Source: Isoetes taiwanensis (Eukaryota > Streptophyta > Lycopodiopsida > Isoetales > Isoetaceae). From it: a DNA stretch of 64,000 nucleotides. Shown here piece by piece: positions 22,323 through 34,683 of the stretch. The notes under the pieces were generated by a model that saw nothing but the letters and a program-made list of their open reading frames with translations, was not told the DNA's origin and searched no databases. Positions within the stretch are counted from its first letter, which is position 1; each line of letters starts with the position of its first letter. Position numbers and translations under genes: made by a program. The stretch covers positions 2,154,820 through 2,218,819 of the forward strand of contig JAJEKV010000017.1 in assembly GCA_021234155.1 (NCBI GenBank). The letters are read 5' to 3'.

Positions 22323-25021
22323 TTCTGCCAATAATTTGCTTCAATGTTGAAAATTAAAACCCAAAAACTCGTCAGATCGAGCCTTAAACCCTGCTACAAG
22401 GAAACAATAAATTGGGCTCAAATTTCAGCTCAAAAAATCACCCAGAAAGAAAAAAAGTAGAACTAATGTTAGACGGCCTGGTCCGACAAACTTGGCCCAG
22501 AGATGTCAATTTGTTGCAAAAATAAAATGGTGTGGATGCATGCCTTCATGATTCCGCTGAATGTTCTTCATGTTAACAGGTCTAACTCATATAGGCAAAA
22601 TATGACAAAGTGTTCAAGAAGCCGTCAAGAAATAACTTTTTGAATGGGGTATGCATTGGCTCATGGGAACATGCTAACTTGCCTCTATCCATCTAGTGAA
22701 GTCAGTTAATACCCAACCCCTAAGTGCTCCATTTAAAAATATGGTATACGGTATAAAAGGTCATCAGCAAGAGAAACCTTAGAGATGCAAAAGCACATGA
22801 AGATACTACACCTCTAGTTTCTATCCAATTTCTCCAATTCTACAGCCAACATGTATGTGGGTTCGACTCACAGAGAACATTGGGGTCCTTCAAAACTGGT
22901 TTGAGAGACAGCTATAATAATGAACAAATGAAGGCCTTTTCCCTTAGTAGTGGTCTCTATCTATCTAAAGAATCAGGGTAAAACCGTTGCCTAAAATGTT
23001 GCCATTACCAAGACAAATATTGGATGGAACCTATTTATTCCACTGCCATCGTCCACCATCGTGGCTTCCCCCGCACCACTATAACCACACAACTATTGCT
23101 TCTTCTTGGTGAGTCCATGCAATGTCTGCAAACAAAATAATTGGAAAGAAAAATAAGTTATAATTGAGTCCTCTCTATCCAACTCACATGCTACATCATC
23201 ACATATCTTCCACTTCAATGGTGTGTGCAGGCTGTCATGTTCCTACATATATAATAACTAAGCAATCATAGCATTAAACATTGCAACCAATATTCCTCTG
23301 GGTCTGAGCAAGGTCAACTCGGCTGATCAGGCCAGTGATATAGAGGCGAGGTAACCACGTGTGTACACACCCATCCACGCTGCGTCCAGCATTGGAGGAC
23401 CACTTAACTGTGCATGATGTTGTACCATGCGGTACCAACGCCCAATGTCAAATAATACCATTTACATTCTTATTGTGCAAAAGCCGCGAGTCTAGACCAT
23501 CGCACCTAGACTCCGGCCCCAAAGGTCTATATCAAAGAATTATACCATATAAAAATCATAATACTATGAATTCCACCCAACATCGACTAGGCACATTTCC
23601 ATAGCAAGTTTACCTCAAAAATTCCCATAGTTTACACTTCATGCAACAAAGAAAATCCAGTTATAAGCTCGTATGAATATTACTATCTCTACAATGCAAC
23701 ATGCAATATCCGGTGCTTAAACAAAATACAACCTTCGCTAATATCTTATTATTTTGAGCTAGATCACTTTCCTTCAAATTACTACTTATAACCTTAGCGA
23801 CCGTGGCTTCCATAACCCTGCTAACTAGTTTATTGATTTCTGCGCCCATTCCCAACTCGTAATACCTCTACCATGTATTTTACCCATCTCTAATTTAGTT
23901 TATTTCAAGGTATTTAAATATATATAACCCTTACCTTTGGTTAAAATTCATTAATTCAATAATCAACTATTATCTTTATTTTTTAAGCCTAACCTAGTTT
24001 ACAGTTTATAGATGACGAACTCGGCATCAGCCTATAGCACAAGTTTCCAGCTTCCAGGCCATCAAATCCAACACCAATCATCTTGAATCCTGCCGATTTT
24101 GCTTGCCAAGGAGCTTTCATATCATTTCGACCTCTTTAGAGCCCAAATCGGGCGATTTTTTTGTTGGTTTTTGGCTTCCAAAATCAGATTTGCAGCTGCC
24201 AAATCTTGCTTCAATCTCCTTGATTCTGCATTCTTTAACCAATTCGGCTTCTCTGAGGCCCAAATCGGCTCATTCCAAGGCTATCTCATGCCTTTCGGCC
24301 ATTTCCAAATCCTCAATACTTCATCCCTTTTTGCCAGAAGCATGCAAGAAAACACTTCCATCCTTGCCAGATCTTACTGCAATAATATTATTTAATTCAT
24401 TCATCAAGAGTTGCATCATTTCTAACCTATCTCATCTTCATTTTTCTTGAATTGCAATTCCTAAATCGTCTACAACTATATGGCATCTAGGCATTAAAGA
24501 AGATAGCCCTCCTCATCTGATAGAGTTGGTGCCATATATCATCCTCAAATGAGGGAAGGCAGTTCCAAGCATGATTATCAATGTCGTCCCATTTTGCCTT
24601 GGACATACCCAAAATCTCCTAGGAGACCTCTTTTATATATATATATATATGTATAATTTATATTGTCTTCTAGCTCTCCATCCTATTCTAGGATGTCGAT
24701 TGAGTCTTCTTGTTCAGTTTTTTGTATTAAATGAAAACATAAGCTTTGGAAGGCTAATCTGAGGAGAATGGCCCTTAAAAACATAGCAATCATGCCAAGA
24801 ATTATCAGATCCATTGAAGTATTGCAGCTAAGGGCGAAAAAATCATTTTCTACGAGATTGAATGAAAATGAGGTCTATGTTCGAAATATGGGATTCAAGA
24901 AACTAAAAAATAGAAATGTGGGATATCTGAAACTCAAAACCTAAAATGACATGCCAGTGCTGGCACGCCACATGCTGCCTCCACTTCCACCACCCCTCAT
25001 GCTACTGGAGACAGTCTCAAC
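22323..25021. other. Intergenic, no gene recognised
   Basis: About 2.7 kb of AT-rich DNA. At 24090-24290 there is a loose internal duplication with CCCAAATCGG in each half and a (TA)n run near 24635. No coding or RNA feature is supported. Confidence 0.4.
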
Positions 25022-25264
25022 TCGGTTGCCACCGATATGGGCCTCATCTTCCTCATGAAAACATGGGAGCATGCTGGAGATAAGCTACCCGACTTGCTAG
25101 GATACCAGCGTTACTCCATCTTCAATGAATGCACAGGAAAGCGGGGACACGGAGGGCTCGCCTGCTACTACCGGACAGCCTTGGCACAATCAGTTTTCAT
25201 GTGCAAGATAGACAAACATAACAGGTACATGTGGGTGTGCATGCAGACAGTTCTTATGTTAATT
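25022..25264 (+). pseudogene. LINE endonuclease (APE-type) fragment
   Basis: The translated segment carries LPDLLGYQRYSIF, a GHGGLACYYR box and NRYMWV in the same order and spacing as the endonuclease domain of the LINEs at 40241 and 62560 (LPEIEGF ... NGGVACYVRH ... NNQYIW). It is an isolated 5'-part fragment of a related but diverged LINE. No RT domain follows. Confidence 0.65.
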
Positions 25265-25357
25265 GAGATTTAGCAAAACTCTTTATGTTTTGGATTTGGT
25301 AACAGAAGCTTAAATTTTGTTTGTGTGCCTTTGCAGAGATAATACATCAAGTGAGAG

Positions 25358-25687
25358 ATGAAAATGGAACTTGTGATAACTGGTGGAACAATTTTTCCAG
25401 CCCTAACGAACTTATGGCAATGTTGCATGGTCATTCTTGAAAGCACAGCAAGTTGTGAGCGAGGTTTTTCCTGTCAAAATGCTATCAAAAGTGCTATAAG
25501 AACTCATATGAACCTAGAGACACTTGACGCAACAATGTTGGTCTCAATATGTGATGAACCATTTGAATCCATAGATTGTCAAAATGCTATCAAAAGTGCT
25601 ATAAGAACTCATATGAACCTAGAGACACTTGACGCAACAATGTTGGTCTTAATATGTGATGAACCATTTGAATCCATAGATTGGTAA
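25358..25687 (+). pseudogene. hAT transposase C-terminal (dimerisation) fragment
   Basis: FPALTNLWQCCMVILESTAS followed by CERGFSCQNAIKSAIRTHMN resembles the C-terminal hAT dimerisation region (P-x-S-x-x-CERxFS then a helix). Only this end is present. The last 35 codons are duplicated in frame, so the frame stays open to TAA at 25685-25687. An isolated, non-functional remnant. Confidence 0.7.
25472..25681 (+). repeat. 105-bp in-frame tandem duplication
   Basis: 25472-25576 is repeated at 25577-25681 with about one change. The period is 35 codons exactly. A third, smaller duplication (AACATGTTTTAAG units) follows at about 25687-25726. Confidence 0.95.
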
Positions 25688-25689
25688 AC

Positions 25690-26361
25690 ATGTTTTAAGT
25701 CCATAGATTGGCAAACATGTTTTAAGGATTGACATGTAGCAAAAGTTAGAAGAGCAATGCCGCTCATTAGTTGATTTCTTTATGTACTCTTTTTTTAGTT
25801 ATAAAATGTGTCTGTTCTACATTTTTTGATTAAAAATTTGAATTTTGTCATTTTAAATTTTTGTAAAGGCTGGAATTTGAGAACAATCTGCCATGCGAAA
25901 GGCATAAAAGGTACAAAACTATTTTGCCTGTTTTTTGATAATCAAAATTTAACACTGTTTGGGGTATGGTTTTTTTTAGTGCGCTTGAGAAAAGGTGCTT
26001 TGGTGGAGGAGTATTTGAGAAAAATTGCTTTTGCCACCCAATTGACTTTGAGGTAGGGCAAAAGATGCTAATACGGGATCTCGATTCAATTAGTTAGTTT
26101 CTCAAGTGCACTTCTTAGGAAATTGATATTTGGACATCGACATGCCCCGTGGGTCGAGCATGGTTATTCAATGTTTTGTTTGACGTTGTTAAGGCATTGG
26201 ATATTCTATATTTTGTGATAGGGTCTGTATTCATATGTAACAAGACTTATAAAGACACCTCTGATCCCACCCGTTAGTAGTAAAGACGCAGGCAACAAAA
26301 TCTGTCTTTAACTTTGTTAAAACCCATATTTGTTTTCAGCAAAAGTATCCAATCAAACATC
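25690..26361. other. Intergenic, 3' side of the seven-exon gene
   Basis: No gene recognised. The part next to 26362 probably contains the 3' UTR of the minus-strand gene. Confidence 0.4.
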
Positions 26362-29044
26362 TTAAGCCTTGTGATGCTGCTGAAAATGTTGAAAGAGATC
26401 TTGGATTTCAGAGGCACTCATAGAATGATGCCCCTGCTGACATAAGGATTGCATTGTTCCTTGCAGCTGCATGGACAATCAGGGTTAATGAAAAAACGGA
26501 AATTATATTCACTGTCTTGTAAAAGGAAGGTTTTCCAATATTATGTGACAAACCCTTATTGCAAAACCAGGCCAAAACAGAAATAAAATTACTACTATAT
26601 TTCACAGATGCTTAAGCATTACCTCGTGAATAAAAGATTGCTGTTTATTGACAGGTAAACTCCTCAGCTGCTGTAGTACCTTCAATTGCTATTACAAGTA
26701 GGTTCTCTTAATACACGAATCGCAAGATGGAAAAAAGAGAAGTACACAAAGGCAATCACATACTTGTTCCTGCGTTCTTTGAAATTGCTGCATTTTCTGT
26801 TGAAAAGCATCCCGTCCTAGTTCAGCCTCATCACAAGCCATTTCCTCTCTATGCCACAAGAATACTTTGAATGCTTAGACAACATAGAAAAGAACCTAGA
26901 CGCACAAGGAATTGCAGAGAGTCTGAGTTGAAACAATCACTGGAATACAATTAGTATTTTATTAAATTCAGATGCATACTTAACTATGGAAATAATATTC
27001 CATGGTCCTTATCCTGAACTGTCTAATCAATATAAGAAAAGACCAAACAATTGGGTATATGACCTTGCCATCTTTGTATTCCCCCTTAATAGTCCAATAT
27101 TGAGGGATGGTTTTTCTAAAGACAAGGGACATGCCAGCATATAATCCGTGAACGCTTTCCTTTTGCTAATTGCATGTCCTGGCTATATGGACTTTGTTAT
27201 ACCCTGTCCATTTTATCATCATCCTTGTTCTGCGGTGGCTTCCAGTCCTGTTTTTTCCAGCCCTGTTTTCCACATATCCAGTTGCTCGATTCACCAATAT
27301 ATGGATCTCACATTCTGCTTGTTTGATTCACCAATATATTTCAAAGTTCTTCCCTTAACAGTGCTTGATAGCATACCAAAGGATGTACGATAGCCAACAA
27401 AAAGCTCAATGACCAAGGTTCGTATCTCTTTTCAATATCTACTTGCATTTTCGCATTTCCATTCTGTCCATTCACTAAGCCTTTTTCAATCAAAAGATGC
27501 AGTGTCTTACCATCATCTTTGTCAAATCAATGATGAATTGACAACTGTATCAGCATCTGACAACTACATCATGAATATCATTCGTTTTCTTTCACAATTT
27601 GCATCAATCGAATTTGTATCTTCCATCTGTCTTATCAGGGAACCTTGCCATTGGAATCTAAATTTTTGCTTCAATCTCAATAACATGGCAAAGACAAATT
27701 TTTGGTAAAAGAAGGCAAGGGCATGACACATGTATAGGATGCAGAAAAAGTCAGATGCTAATTCTTGCCTGCAAATTCGACCTTAGACTACTAAAACCAG
27801 GTGGATGGAATGATAATAATTGGAGGTGAGGTTGATGCAGAATACACAAGATGTGATTGTGACTGTGGAGATGGTAATACCAAACTTCGGTAGAGTTTTG
27901 TTGCTACTTAAGGGGGTACCTTATAATTTCAAAGGTTTTTGTGCAGATTGATATCACATCATCAAGATTCCTCTGCAGACATACTATTGTAAGTAAATCA
28001 CTCAATCTTATTGACTTCTTAATATAGTTTGGCTTCCAAAACAAATAAACCTAAAGAGGAATAAAAAGGAGGAGCAATAAAGAAATAAAAACCTTTTGAG
28101 ATGCTCACCTGGACACAAACTCATAGAACTTCAACATTAATTCCCGATCATCCTTATACACAATATTTACTCTCCCCAAACATGCAATGCCAAATTTTGG
28201 CTCTGAAAAAATATAAAAGGTGGTGATGTGATTCCATATAGAATCAAAAACAGTAAGTGGAATGTTTTATATGAGTATGTAACTACCGCTAAGCAACAGA
28301 ACCAGCATTGTTTTGCACCTATAACATCTTTCTAAATTAGTGAGAAAAGCATTACCAACACCCATTCTAAGAAAAATTTCTTCTTGAATTTCGGTGGTAA
28401 CTCCAACTGCTTCCTGATTACATGTACCCCAGATAAATAAGGCAATTTCCATTTCATTCTGAAAGTTTATGATTCTCTATAGCAGGCAGCTCCAAATTTA
28501 ATATTGTACAGTTTCAGCCAAAGTAAAGCTTTATATCTCAATTTCAAACGAAATTGTTGGGAAGTAATATTTCATAGTTATTAACGAACCATGACATTGC
28601 AGGTTAAATTCTGACCTTTTTGCCCTTCACAGCATCAGCTATCCGTTTCTTTACTTCTGTTCACAGGTAAGAAATAAGAAGGCGTTACACGACATTACCT
28701 CTGGCAATGTTAATTAATTTGCTCCTATTGCAGGTTGTACCTCCTATAGAGGATAAAAAAGCAGAAGTACAGAGATCCCATGCACATAAAAAAATGACTG
28801 ACTTGGTTCAAGTAAGTCATGAAACCTATGCTGCTTCAGGTACAAATCCTTAACCCATCTTCTAAGTGGTAGTTTGCGGCATTGCACTTTCAAATGCTTT
28901 CCAATTGACAGTAGAAGCGTTAAACAACATACCCGGTTTGTCAATAAGCTGTGTAAATTCTTGAAAGAGTTGAAACAGTTGCTCCCTAGATAGCATACCC
29001 GACTTTTGAAGCGAGATCCGGGCTCCAGAATAGGAAGCGGCCAT
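26362..29044 (-). CDS. Conserved plant protein of unknown function, seven exons, intact
   Basis: Exons (complement) 28933-29044, 28616-28656, 28356-28413, 28109-28202, 26764-26848, 26623-26688 and 26362-26466 join in phase across GT-AG introns into 186 residues ending in TAA. The N-terminus (MLSREQLFQLFQEFTQLID) is followed by VKKRIADAVKGKKEAVGVTT, IQEEIFLRMGVEPKFGIACL and LMLKFYEFVSREEMACDEAE. The last third is a Gln-rich, probably coiled-coil region ending FQHFQQHHKA. I recall uncharacterised plant proteins with the same KxRIADAV - EAVxVTTxIQEEI - GIxCLGxVN order, but no function is known to me. No signal peptide or membrane segment is seen. Intron 4 is about 1.26 kb; the others are short to moderate. 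All phases fit and no stop interrupts, so it looks functional. Confidence 0.85.
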
Positions 29045-29199
29045 GGCTTCTACTAAACTGCCAGTTTACCCATCAATACACCCTATAGTGCGTAAGTGCG
29101 TGTCCTGCGACGTGGTGCTGACATGGGATTTGGAATACACGTAGTATTATACACAAGTGGGCATACCTCTACATATATGCAATGCTTATGGGCAATTTA

Positions 29200-29669
29200 G
29201 GCCCAGATTCTACTACGAGCGTCTTATTTATCACTACGGTCATGTTTGAACCAAAAAAAATACACGAGGTTTTTGTGGATTTAACGAATTTTTTCGTGAG
29301 TGTCATGTTAAAGCCACATCGAAGGAAAAACTGGTTCAAACATGCCATGGTTGTTAAATAAGACGATCGATTCCACTAGGCCGGTAGATTGCAATCTTGC
29401 TTGCAACAAATACCAGGTACTTGGAACCAAAGTGCCGGAATCAGCATCCCACAGAAGTCGTGGTAGTTTTTAGATTGAAGCTTTCTTCAGCTTAGCTGGC
29501 AACTTTCCTTGCATCTGCCGGCCATCTGCCAGGCAACATCCCCCGTCACAACAAATCCTCATAACTGACTCCACCTCAAGAATTTCCACCATGTAGTGGA
29601 ATCCCAATAGCCGCTTATTTATTTCACGTGGGTCCTCACAGCAACTGCCGGCCTAGTGGAATCTGGGCC
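29200..29669. mobile_element. Harbinger/Tourist-like MITE with TTA target site
   Basis: The left end GGCCCAGATTCTACTA pairs with the reverse complement of the right end (GGCCCAGATTCCACTA), and both are flanked by TTA (29197-29199 and 29670-29672), the PIF/Harbinger target length and sequence. Inside, 29216-29253 pairs with 29332-29369 as a long imperfect hairpin. The hairpin's own right border also ends in CACTAGGCC, so a shorter element may be nested. No coding capacity. Confidence 0.6.
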
Positions 29670-30380
29670 TTATATGATGTCGTCATTGCCGTCGAAGTCA
29701 TGTGAAATGGCTAGCCATTTTCGAGGAGCATCAAGAGCTTGTTGTTTTTGCACAGGGCGAAACAGGGCCAATGGTGTGTGTACAGTGCACATAAACCATC
29801 CGTTAATATTGTGGACTAGTGGAGTTAAAAATCTTACATAACACTAAAGGGAAAGGGTACATTTCGGTAGCCTCTTTTCGGCACCTACCTGCGCCACATG
29901 GCAATCTCGAAAGCTAAATTTGTCCCAGTAGTTTTTGGGGAACTGTAATCAAGGTTGCCCTTAAGGCCAAATTTGTCTAAGCATAATTTAGAAGGTCGGG
30001 CAAATAATAGAGTTACAAGATTAGTTACGTTGGCAAATGTTTTCTAGACATGAATGCTTTTTATAGAAATTAGGCGAACTAGCAGTAGGGCAGGCTTGGG
30101 GCGGATGAATGGTTGGGCATGCTCTAGAACCTGAATGTGCCAATTCTAGATAGATATCAATTTCAATCCATGGGTTATAGATTGCCCAGTGCGACGAATA
30201 TTACAACTTCATTCATCATAAATAATGTCTACAAGAAATTTATCGCGGCGGCCAATGCCGCCACGAACATTTCTCTTTCCTGACCCCATGTGTATAGAGG
30301 TGGGTGAGTATGATAATGAATCCTTTTATAGTATTTGTTGTGGTTCATGTGGCAAAAAAGAGTTATTTCAGATGTTTAAA

Positions 30381-30493
30381 ATGCTTAGGTGAGTATTAAA
30401 GAATCTGCATTTCGAGATGCTTATGTGAATGCTTAGGTGAGTACTAAATTAAAGTATTAAAGAATCTGCATTTCAAGATGCTTATGTGAGTAC
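30381..30493. repeat. Tandem duplication of about 50 bp
   Basis: A unit starting ATGCTTAGGTGAGTA and ending AGATGCTTATGTGA at 30381-30428 is repeated from 30429. The second copy has a short insertion of about 13 bases. Confidence 0.85.
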
Positions 30494-31733
30494 TAACAAA
30501 GTAAGGGTTGTCCTTGGAATGCTTTAGGCAACTTAGACGTCACATGTCAGATTGGAGGATTGAGCCGAGCAGGTCGGATTCCGATGGAGATCGCCAGCCT
30601 GGCCTGCCGAATTAGGCTGAACGGAACAGTCTGGAGGACTGTCGGATTGGACCATCCCAGTCTTCACACGGATTGGGCTGTCGGAGGAGACTCGGGGATG
30701 CATGTAATTGCTGGAATTGTTCTGCTGATGTTGCTGAGGCAAATCCTAGAATCTTACAATATATGTGGTCCTAAACATTGGAATTAAGTTGCAATGGTCA
30801 TGCTTATAGCGGATACTCATGGTGTAATTATTTTGTTGGACTAGTAACTTGGATTGCAGAGGCGAGGCTACGGTAAGGCTAAGTTATTATTCTTAGGTTA
30901 ATGCTTTGTATTGTTGATGTTAGACATGTTCTAGATCCCCGGTCCCCACTTAGTCTGTGTGACTAACCCCGTGGTTGATGGTGTAAGCAGAGGTGCGAGA
31001 TGCTCTGGAGAGTAGCCAAGCTTTAGGAAGGCGAGAGTAGAAGTGCGGATTGTCATTCAATAAACTTGATTATTATTATTATTATATATACTGGCTTAAG
31101 GCTATAGTTATCAAGAACATTAATTGTTGTGCGAGGTTATTAATGAGTAATAGGCAAGGATATTTTTGGGACCTTAGAATATATACAAAGATTAAATTCT
31201 TTAGCTAAGCATGGATGTGTCAATTTCTTGAGCTCCTAGGCTTAGGTAGATCCAACGGTAGAGATTGATGGGATCTCCAGTTACCGAGAGGTTAACTGGC
31301 CAGGCCCGTCACAGTTATGCAAGGTGTAGCTACTCATTCAAGGCTGTTCATTAATGTTATACAAGAGGCTAGCTGCCAAACAAATACTGCAGGGTCCAAC
31401 AGTTCAGACTCGAGGTTAAAAAATTAGTAAAGGGCAAATGACATATTAGAATATTACAATTCCACTAGTGCTGCTCGGGAATTCAAAATAGTCCAACCTA
31501 AGATTCCTTCTCAAAGTGTTTCCCGATGGCAAATGTGCCTATGGTAGATTCAAACAAAAGGATTTGCAGAGGTAGAATGTGTGTAAATATTGGTTGAATT
31601 GATCTCATTCATTTGATTTTTAATGTTCAACAATTCAACATTTTGTTTGATGTTTTTCATCCAATAGTATGACCAGGAATGTAAACAGTTTGATATGCAA
31701 AATTCAATAAAAAGTTGCAGGATTGGGTGCACA

Positions 31734-31930
31734 TGAAGTAAAAGATTTATGTTTTAAATCTATTTTACTGTAGCAGTTTTGGTCAACGCACTGTTCATTT
31801 GGCATTTACCAAAATACTGTAGCAAGAAACTTTGGCATATGTGATTGTTATATGAAGTAAAAGATTTATGCTTTAAACCTATGTTATTGTTGCAATTTTG
31901 GTCAATGCACTGTTCATTTGGCTTTGAACC
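31734..31930. repeat. Diverged tandem duplication, period about 117 bp
   Basis: GAAGTAAAAGATTTATG and CACTGTTCATTTGGC occur at about 31735 and 31788, and again at about 31855 and 31908. The copies are roughly 85 percent alike by eye. Confidence 0.8.
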
Positions 31931-32299
31931 TTGCAAAAACCTTTTGGCGAGCCATGCAGGGAAGGATATGAAGGTACACAACTGATTGCGCGCCATCCTA
32001 TGTAGGAGTAAAAACAATGACAACTTTTTCGTATGTGATTGCAGATTGCAGAATGTCATGATGCATACTTTCATGTTTTACAAATTTGTCATCAACTAGT
32101 ACCATTTTGAGACAGCAAGTGACAAGACATTTCCTGCAACAACTTTATACTCTTCTCCTTCAATCACATACCAACTAAAATATAATCGAATCGAATGAAC
32201 TACATCTATTAAAGTGTAACAGGTCACAAAATAAGACAAAGAAGAGAATGATAGAAGAATTACCTTGGTACTTATGAACTCTGTTTGGCTTAAGCTAGT

Positions 32300-33150
32300 T
32301 TGGTAATCTCCAGCAGTGTATCCCAGTCATCTGACATATACTTTTTGTCATGCTGGCCATGGATTCTGCTATTTTCAAGCTGTTTGCTGATCTCATTGAC
32401 TCCAATTCTTTAATCAATTCACGTTTCTACTTAGAATCCTCTTTCATAAATTCCAATTTCCTTGCTTCATTTTCACCAAAAGGCCATTTTTGTTATGCCA
32501 CTTGTTATATCTTCATCAATATGAACTCTTGATCTTCTCTTTGTTGTAGGCTTCCCAGACACTCCAAGTTGATTGCAAGCAACTGACCTTGGGCTAGCTT
32601 CAGAAACATTGCAACCACTTGGTGTTTCTTTACCACTATGATCCGTTTAAGCACTTGAAGTATCTTTGCTGCTATTCTTTTCAGTATCAATAGGGCTAAT
32701 AGGATCATCAGGGATTGCTCTAGAATTGTCAAAATCTATAAAGTCTTCTTCTCGAAAAGATGCTTCAATGCCTATTATTTCATAGAATACTTAGGACATA
32801 AATTCATTTGTATACATTTGAGATTCCTCAAATGCTTCAGGGCCGAAATCTCCATCATCACCTCCACCAGATATATCTCTTTCATGAGTCTGTCCATGCT
32901 TCAATTCCTCCATGAATTCAAATCATGGCCAATTTGAAGACTCTGCAGTAGTCCTATCAGAAGCCTCTTTTTTCATCCCTGAACTTGATCCGAAACTTAT
33001 CCCATTTGTTTCTCAACTGCCTCAAGTCTTCCAAGCCTTCCACTGATGGTTAAAGTTTGATCATAATTTCTCTCCATTGACTGGGGGAAAGATTAATGTT
33101 TCCATTGTTATGAACTTTATATTATACTCCTTCATTAGAGATAGCATTGT
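32300..33150 (-). pseudogene. Decayed Myb/SANT-like (Harbinger-associated) protein
   Basis: On the minus strand from about 33090 downward, SPSQWREIMIK, then FNHQWKAWK and, after a frameshift, LRQLRNKWDKFRI match the tail of the Myb/SANT-like domain found in plant Harbinger partner proteins (typically QLKNKWDxLK). An acidic linker (GDFGPEAFEESQMYTNEF) and Ser/Thr-rich sequence follow, also typical. Stops and frameshifts near 33055, 33040, 32975 and 32795 show that it is dead. Such proteins help a Harbinger transposase bind DNA. Confidence 0.45.
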
Positions 33151-33419
33151 ACCAATTGCACTATTAGACCAATCAATTGGTCTCTCTCTTTCTTTTCTTT
33201 TTTTGCTTTGGATTGCATCAGACTAATTATCATGAACAATCAATGCCAAAGAATTTTCGGGGGGCATCGACTCATTAGGATTTGTGGAAAATGCCTTTCT
33301 CTTCTTCCTTGGATTGCTATCTTTTGCATCTTGAGGCTAAAAACTGATCTCCGATACAATTGGTCCCGAAACGTGTCCAACTATTTTCTTAGGCCTCTTT
33401 GAAGGCAATTTTTCGAATC

Positions 33420-34683
33420 AGTATGTCCCAACCTTGGGAACAAATTTTTTTTTATCATGGCTGGGTCATTCCCTTTCTTGGGCTATTGGTTCTGTATGGT
33501 TATATGGGATTTTTTCTGGCCTCCAGTTTGTTAGGATTCTTTATTCTGAAGTTGTCTTCTTCTTAACCTAAGTTATTATTTGCCTTAGTGGTTAGTTTCT
33601 TTGATAGTAATGCTGCCTTTATTGCCCTTTCCCGCTTGCCAAGTCATCCGGATTTCTTGAAATTTTGGAGTGCCTCGTCTGTCGTCCTCTTCTTTCACAA
33701 GTTTCGGCCCTTCATACCTTCTTCCGCTGGTTACTTGCATTCTCTTTCTTCAACGTTTCCTTCTCCATTTCTCCAGCTTTCTTCAAAGGTATTTCTTGAG
33801 GTTCTTTTTTCGTGATTTGCTTAGGTAGATCTTTTTGTCTATGCTTCTGACTTTGCATTCCAATTTTTCTGTTTGCTTCTGAATTTCTATTGTCTGCTTG
33901 GTACTTATGTCTATAACTCTTTCCTCTCTGATTTCACTTTAATTTGTTGAATTTCTTCCTCCCTTTACCTTCCTTGAACTAATTGCTAACAATCTGCCTT
34001 TGTTGTGCTGGTTTCTTTGCCAAGGGGTGGCGTGCAGGATATGGTTTTTTCCTTGCTATATTTCTCCTTTTTCCTGCCTGTACCTGCTGCAGTAGGCTTA
34101 TCCTGTGCCCTTTTGCCCAATGGAAATTTGCTTCTTTGTTTTGCCTTTATGCCTAGCTTGTGCCAATTTATTTATGCTTTGTTTGATCTTTACTTCCTGC
34201 CTAGTAGGCATTTCCTATTCCTAGTTTTCTAATTGCTCTATGCTACTTTCACTTATTTTATTTGCTTGAGTTGCTTAGACCTCTTAGCTCTTGTTGCTTT
34301 TTATTTTTTCTGTAACTTTTTCCTTTTTTCCTTTGTGCCTTTGCTGATTTCGTCTGATATGCTATCTTCTCCTTTTTGCTCTATGGTTTTATTTTTCTTT
34401 AATTTAATGCACTTCTTGTGCCTTCCGTTTCCAATGGCAGTGTAGTTCTAATTGTCTAGGCTCCTCTGAGCAAAATTATTCTGATATTGCTTTCCATTTT
34501 TCTTTGACTGCTTCTGCAGTTCATTTGCTTGCTTGCTTGTTTTTTTCTGTTCTCCTTCCCATTTGGTTTCACTTTAACATGTTAATTTCCATCCTCCCTT
34601 TTCCTTTCTTAAACCTTTTATTAACTATTTCTAATGTTGTAATAGTTCCTTTGCCTGTTCCAGTGTGCTGACTGTGGCTGCTC
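33420..34683. other. Pyrimidine-rich DNA upstream of duplicated block A
   Basis: The plus strand is strongly T- and C-rich with few G and A, without a clean microsatellite period. The compositional bias continues into the duplicated block to about 35700. Open frames here are by-products of the bias (Phe/Leu/Cys/Ser-rich). No gene recognised. Confidence 0.5.

Larger units (their letters stand above)
29673..32299. other. Intergenic with two local tandem duplications
   Basis: No gene recognised. See the separate entries for duplications at 30381-30493 and 31734-31930. A short ATT run lies at about 31070-31090. Confidence 0.4.
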
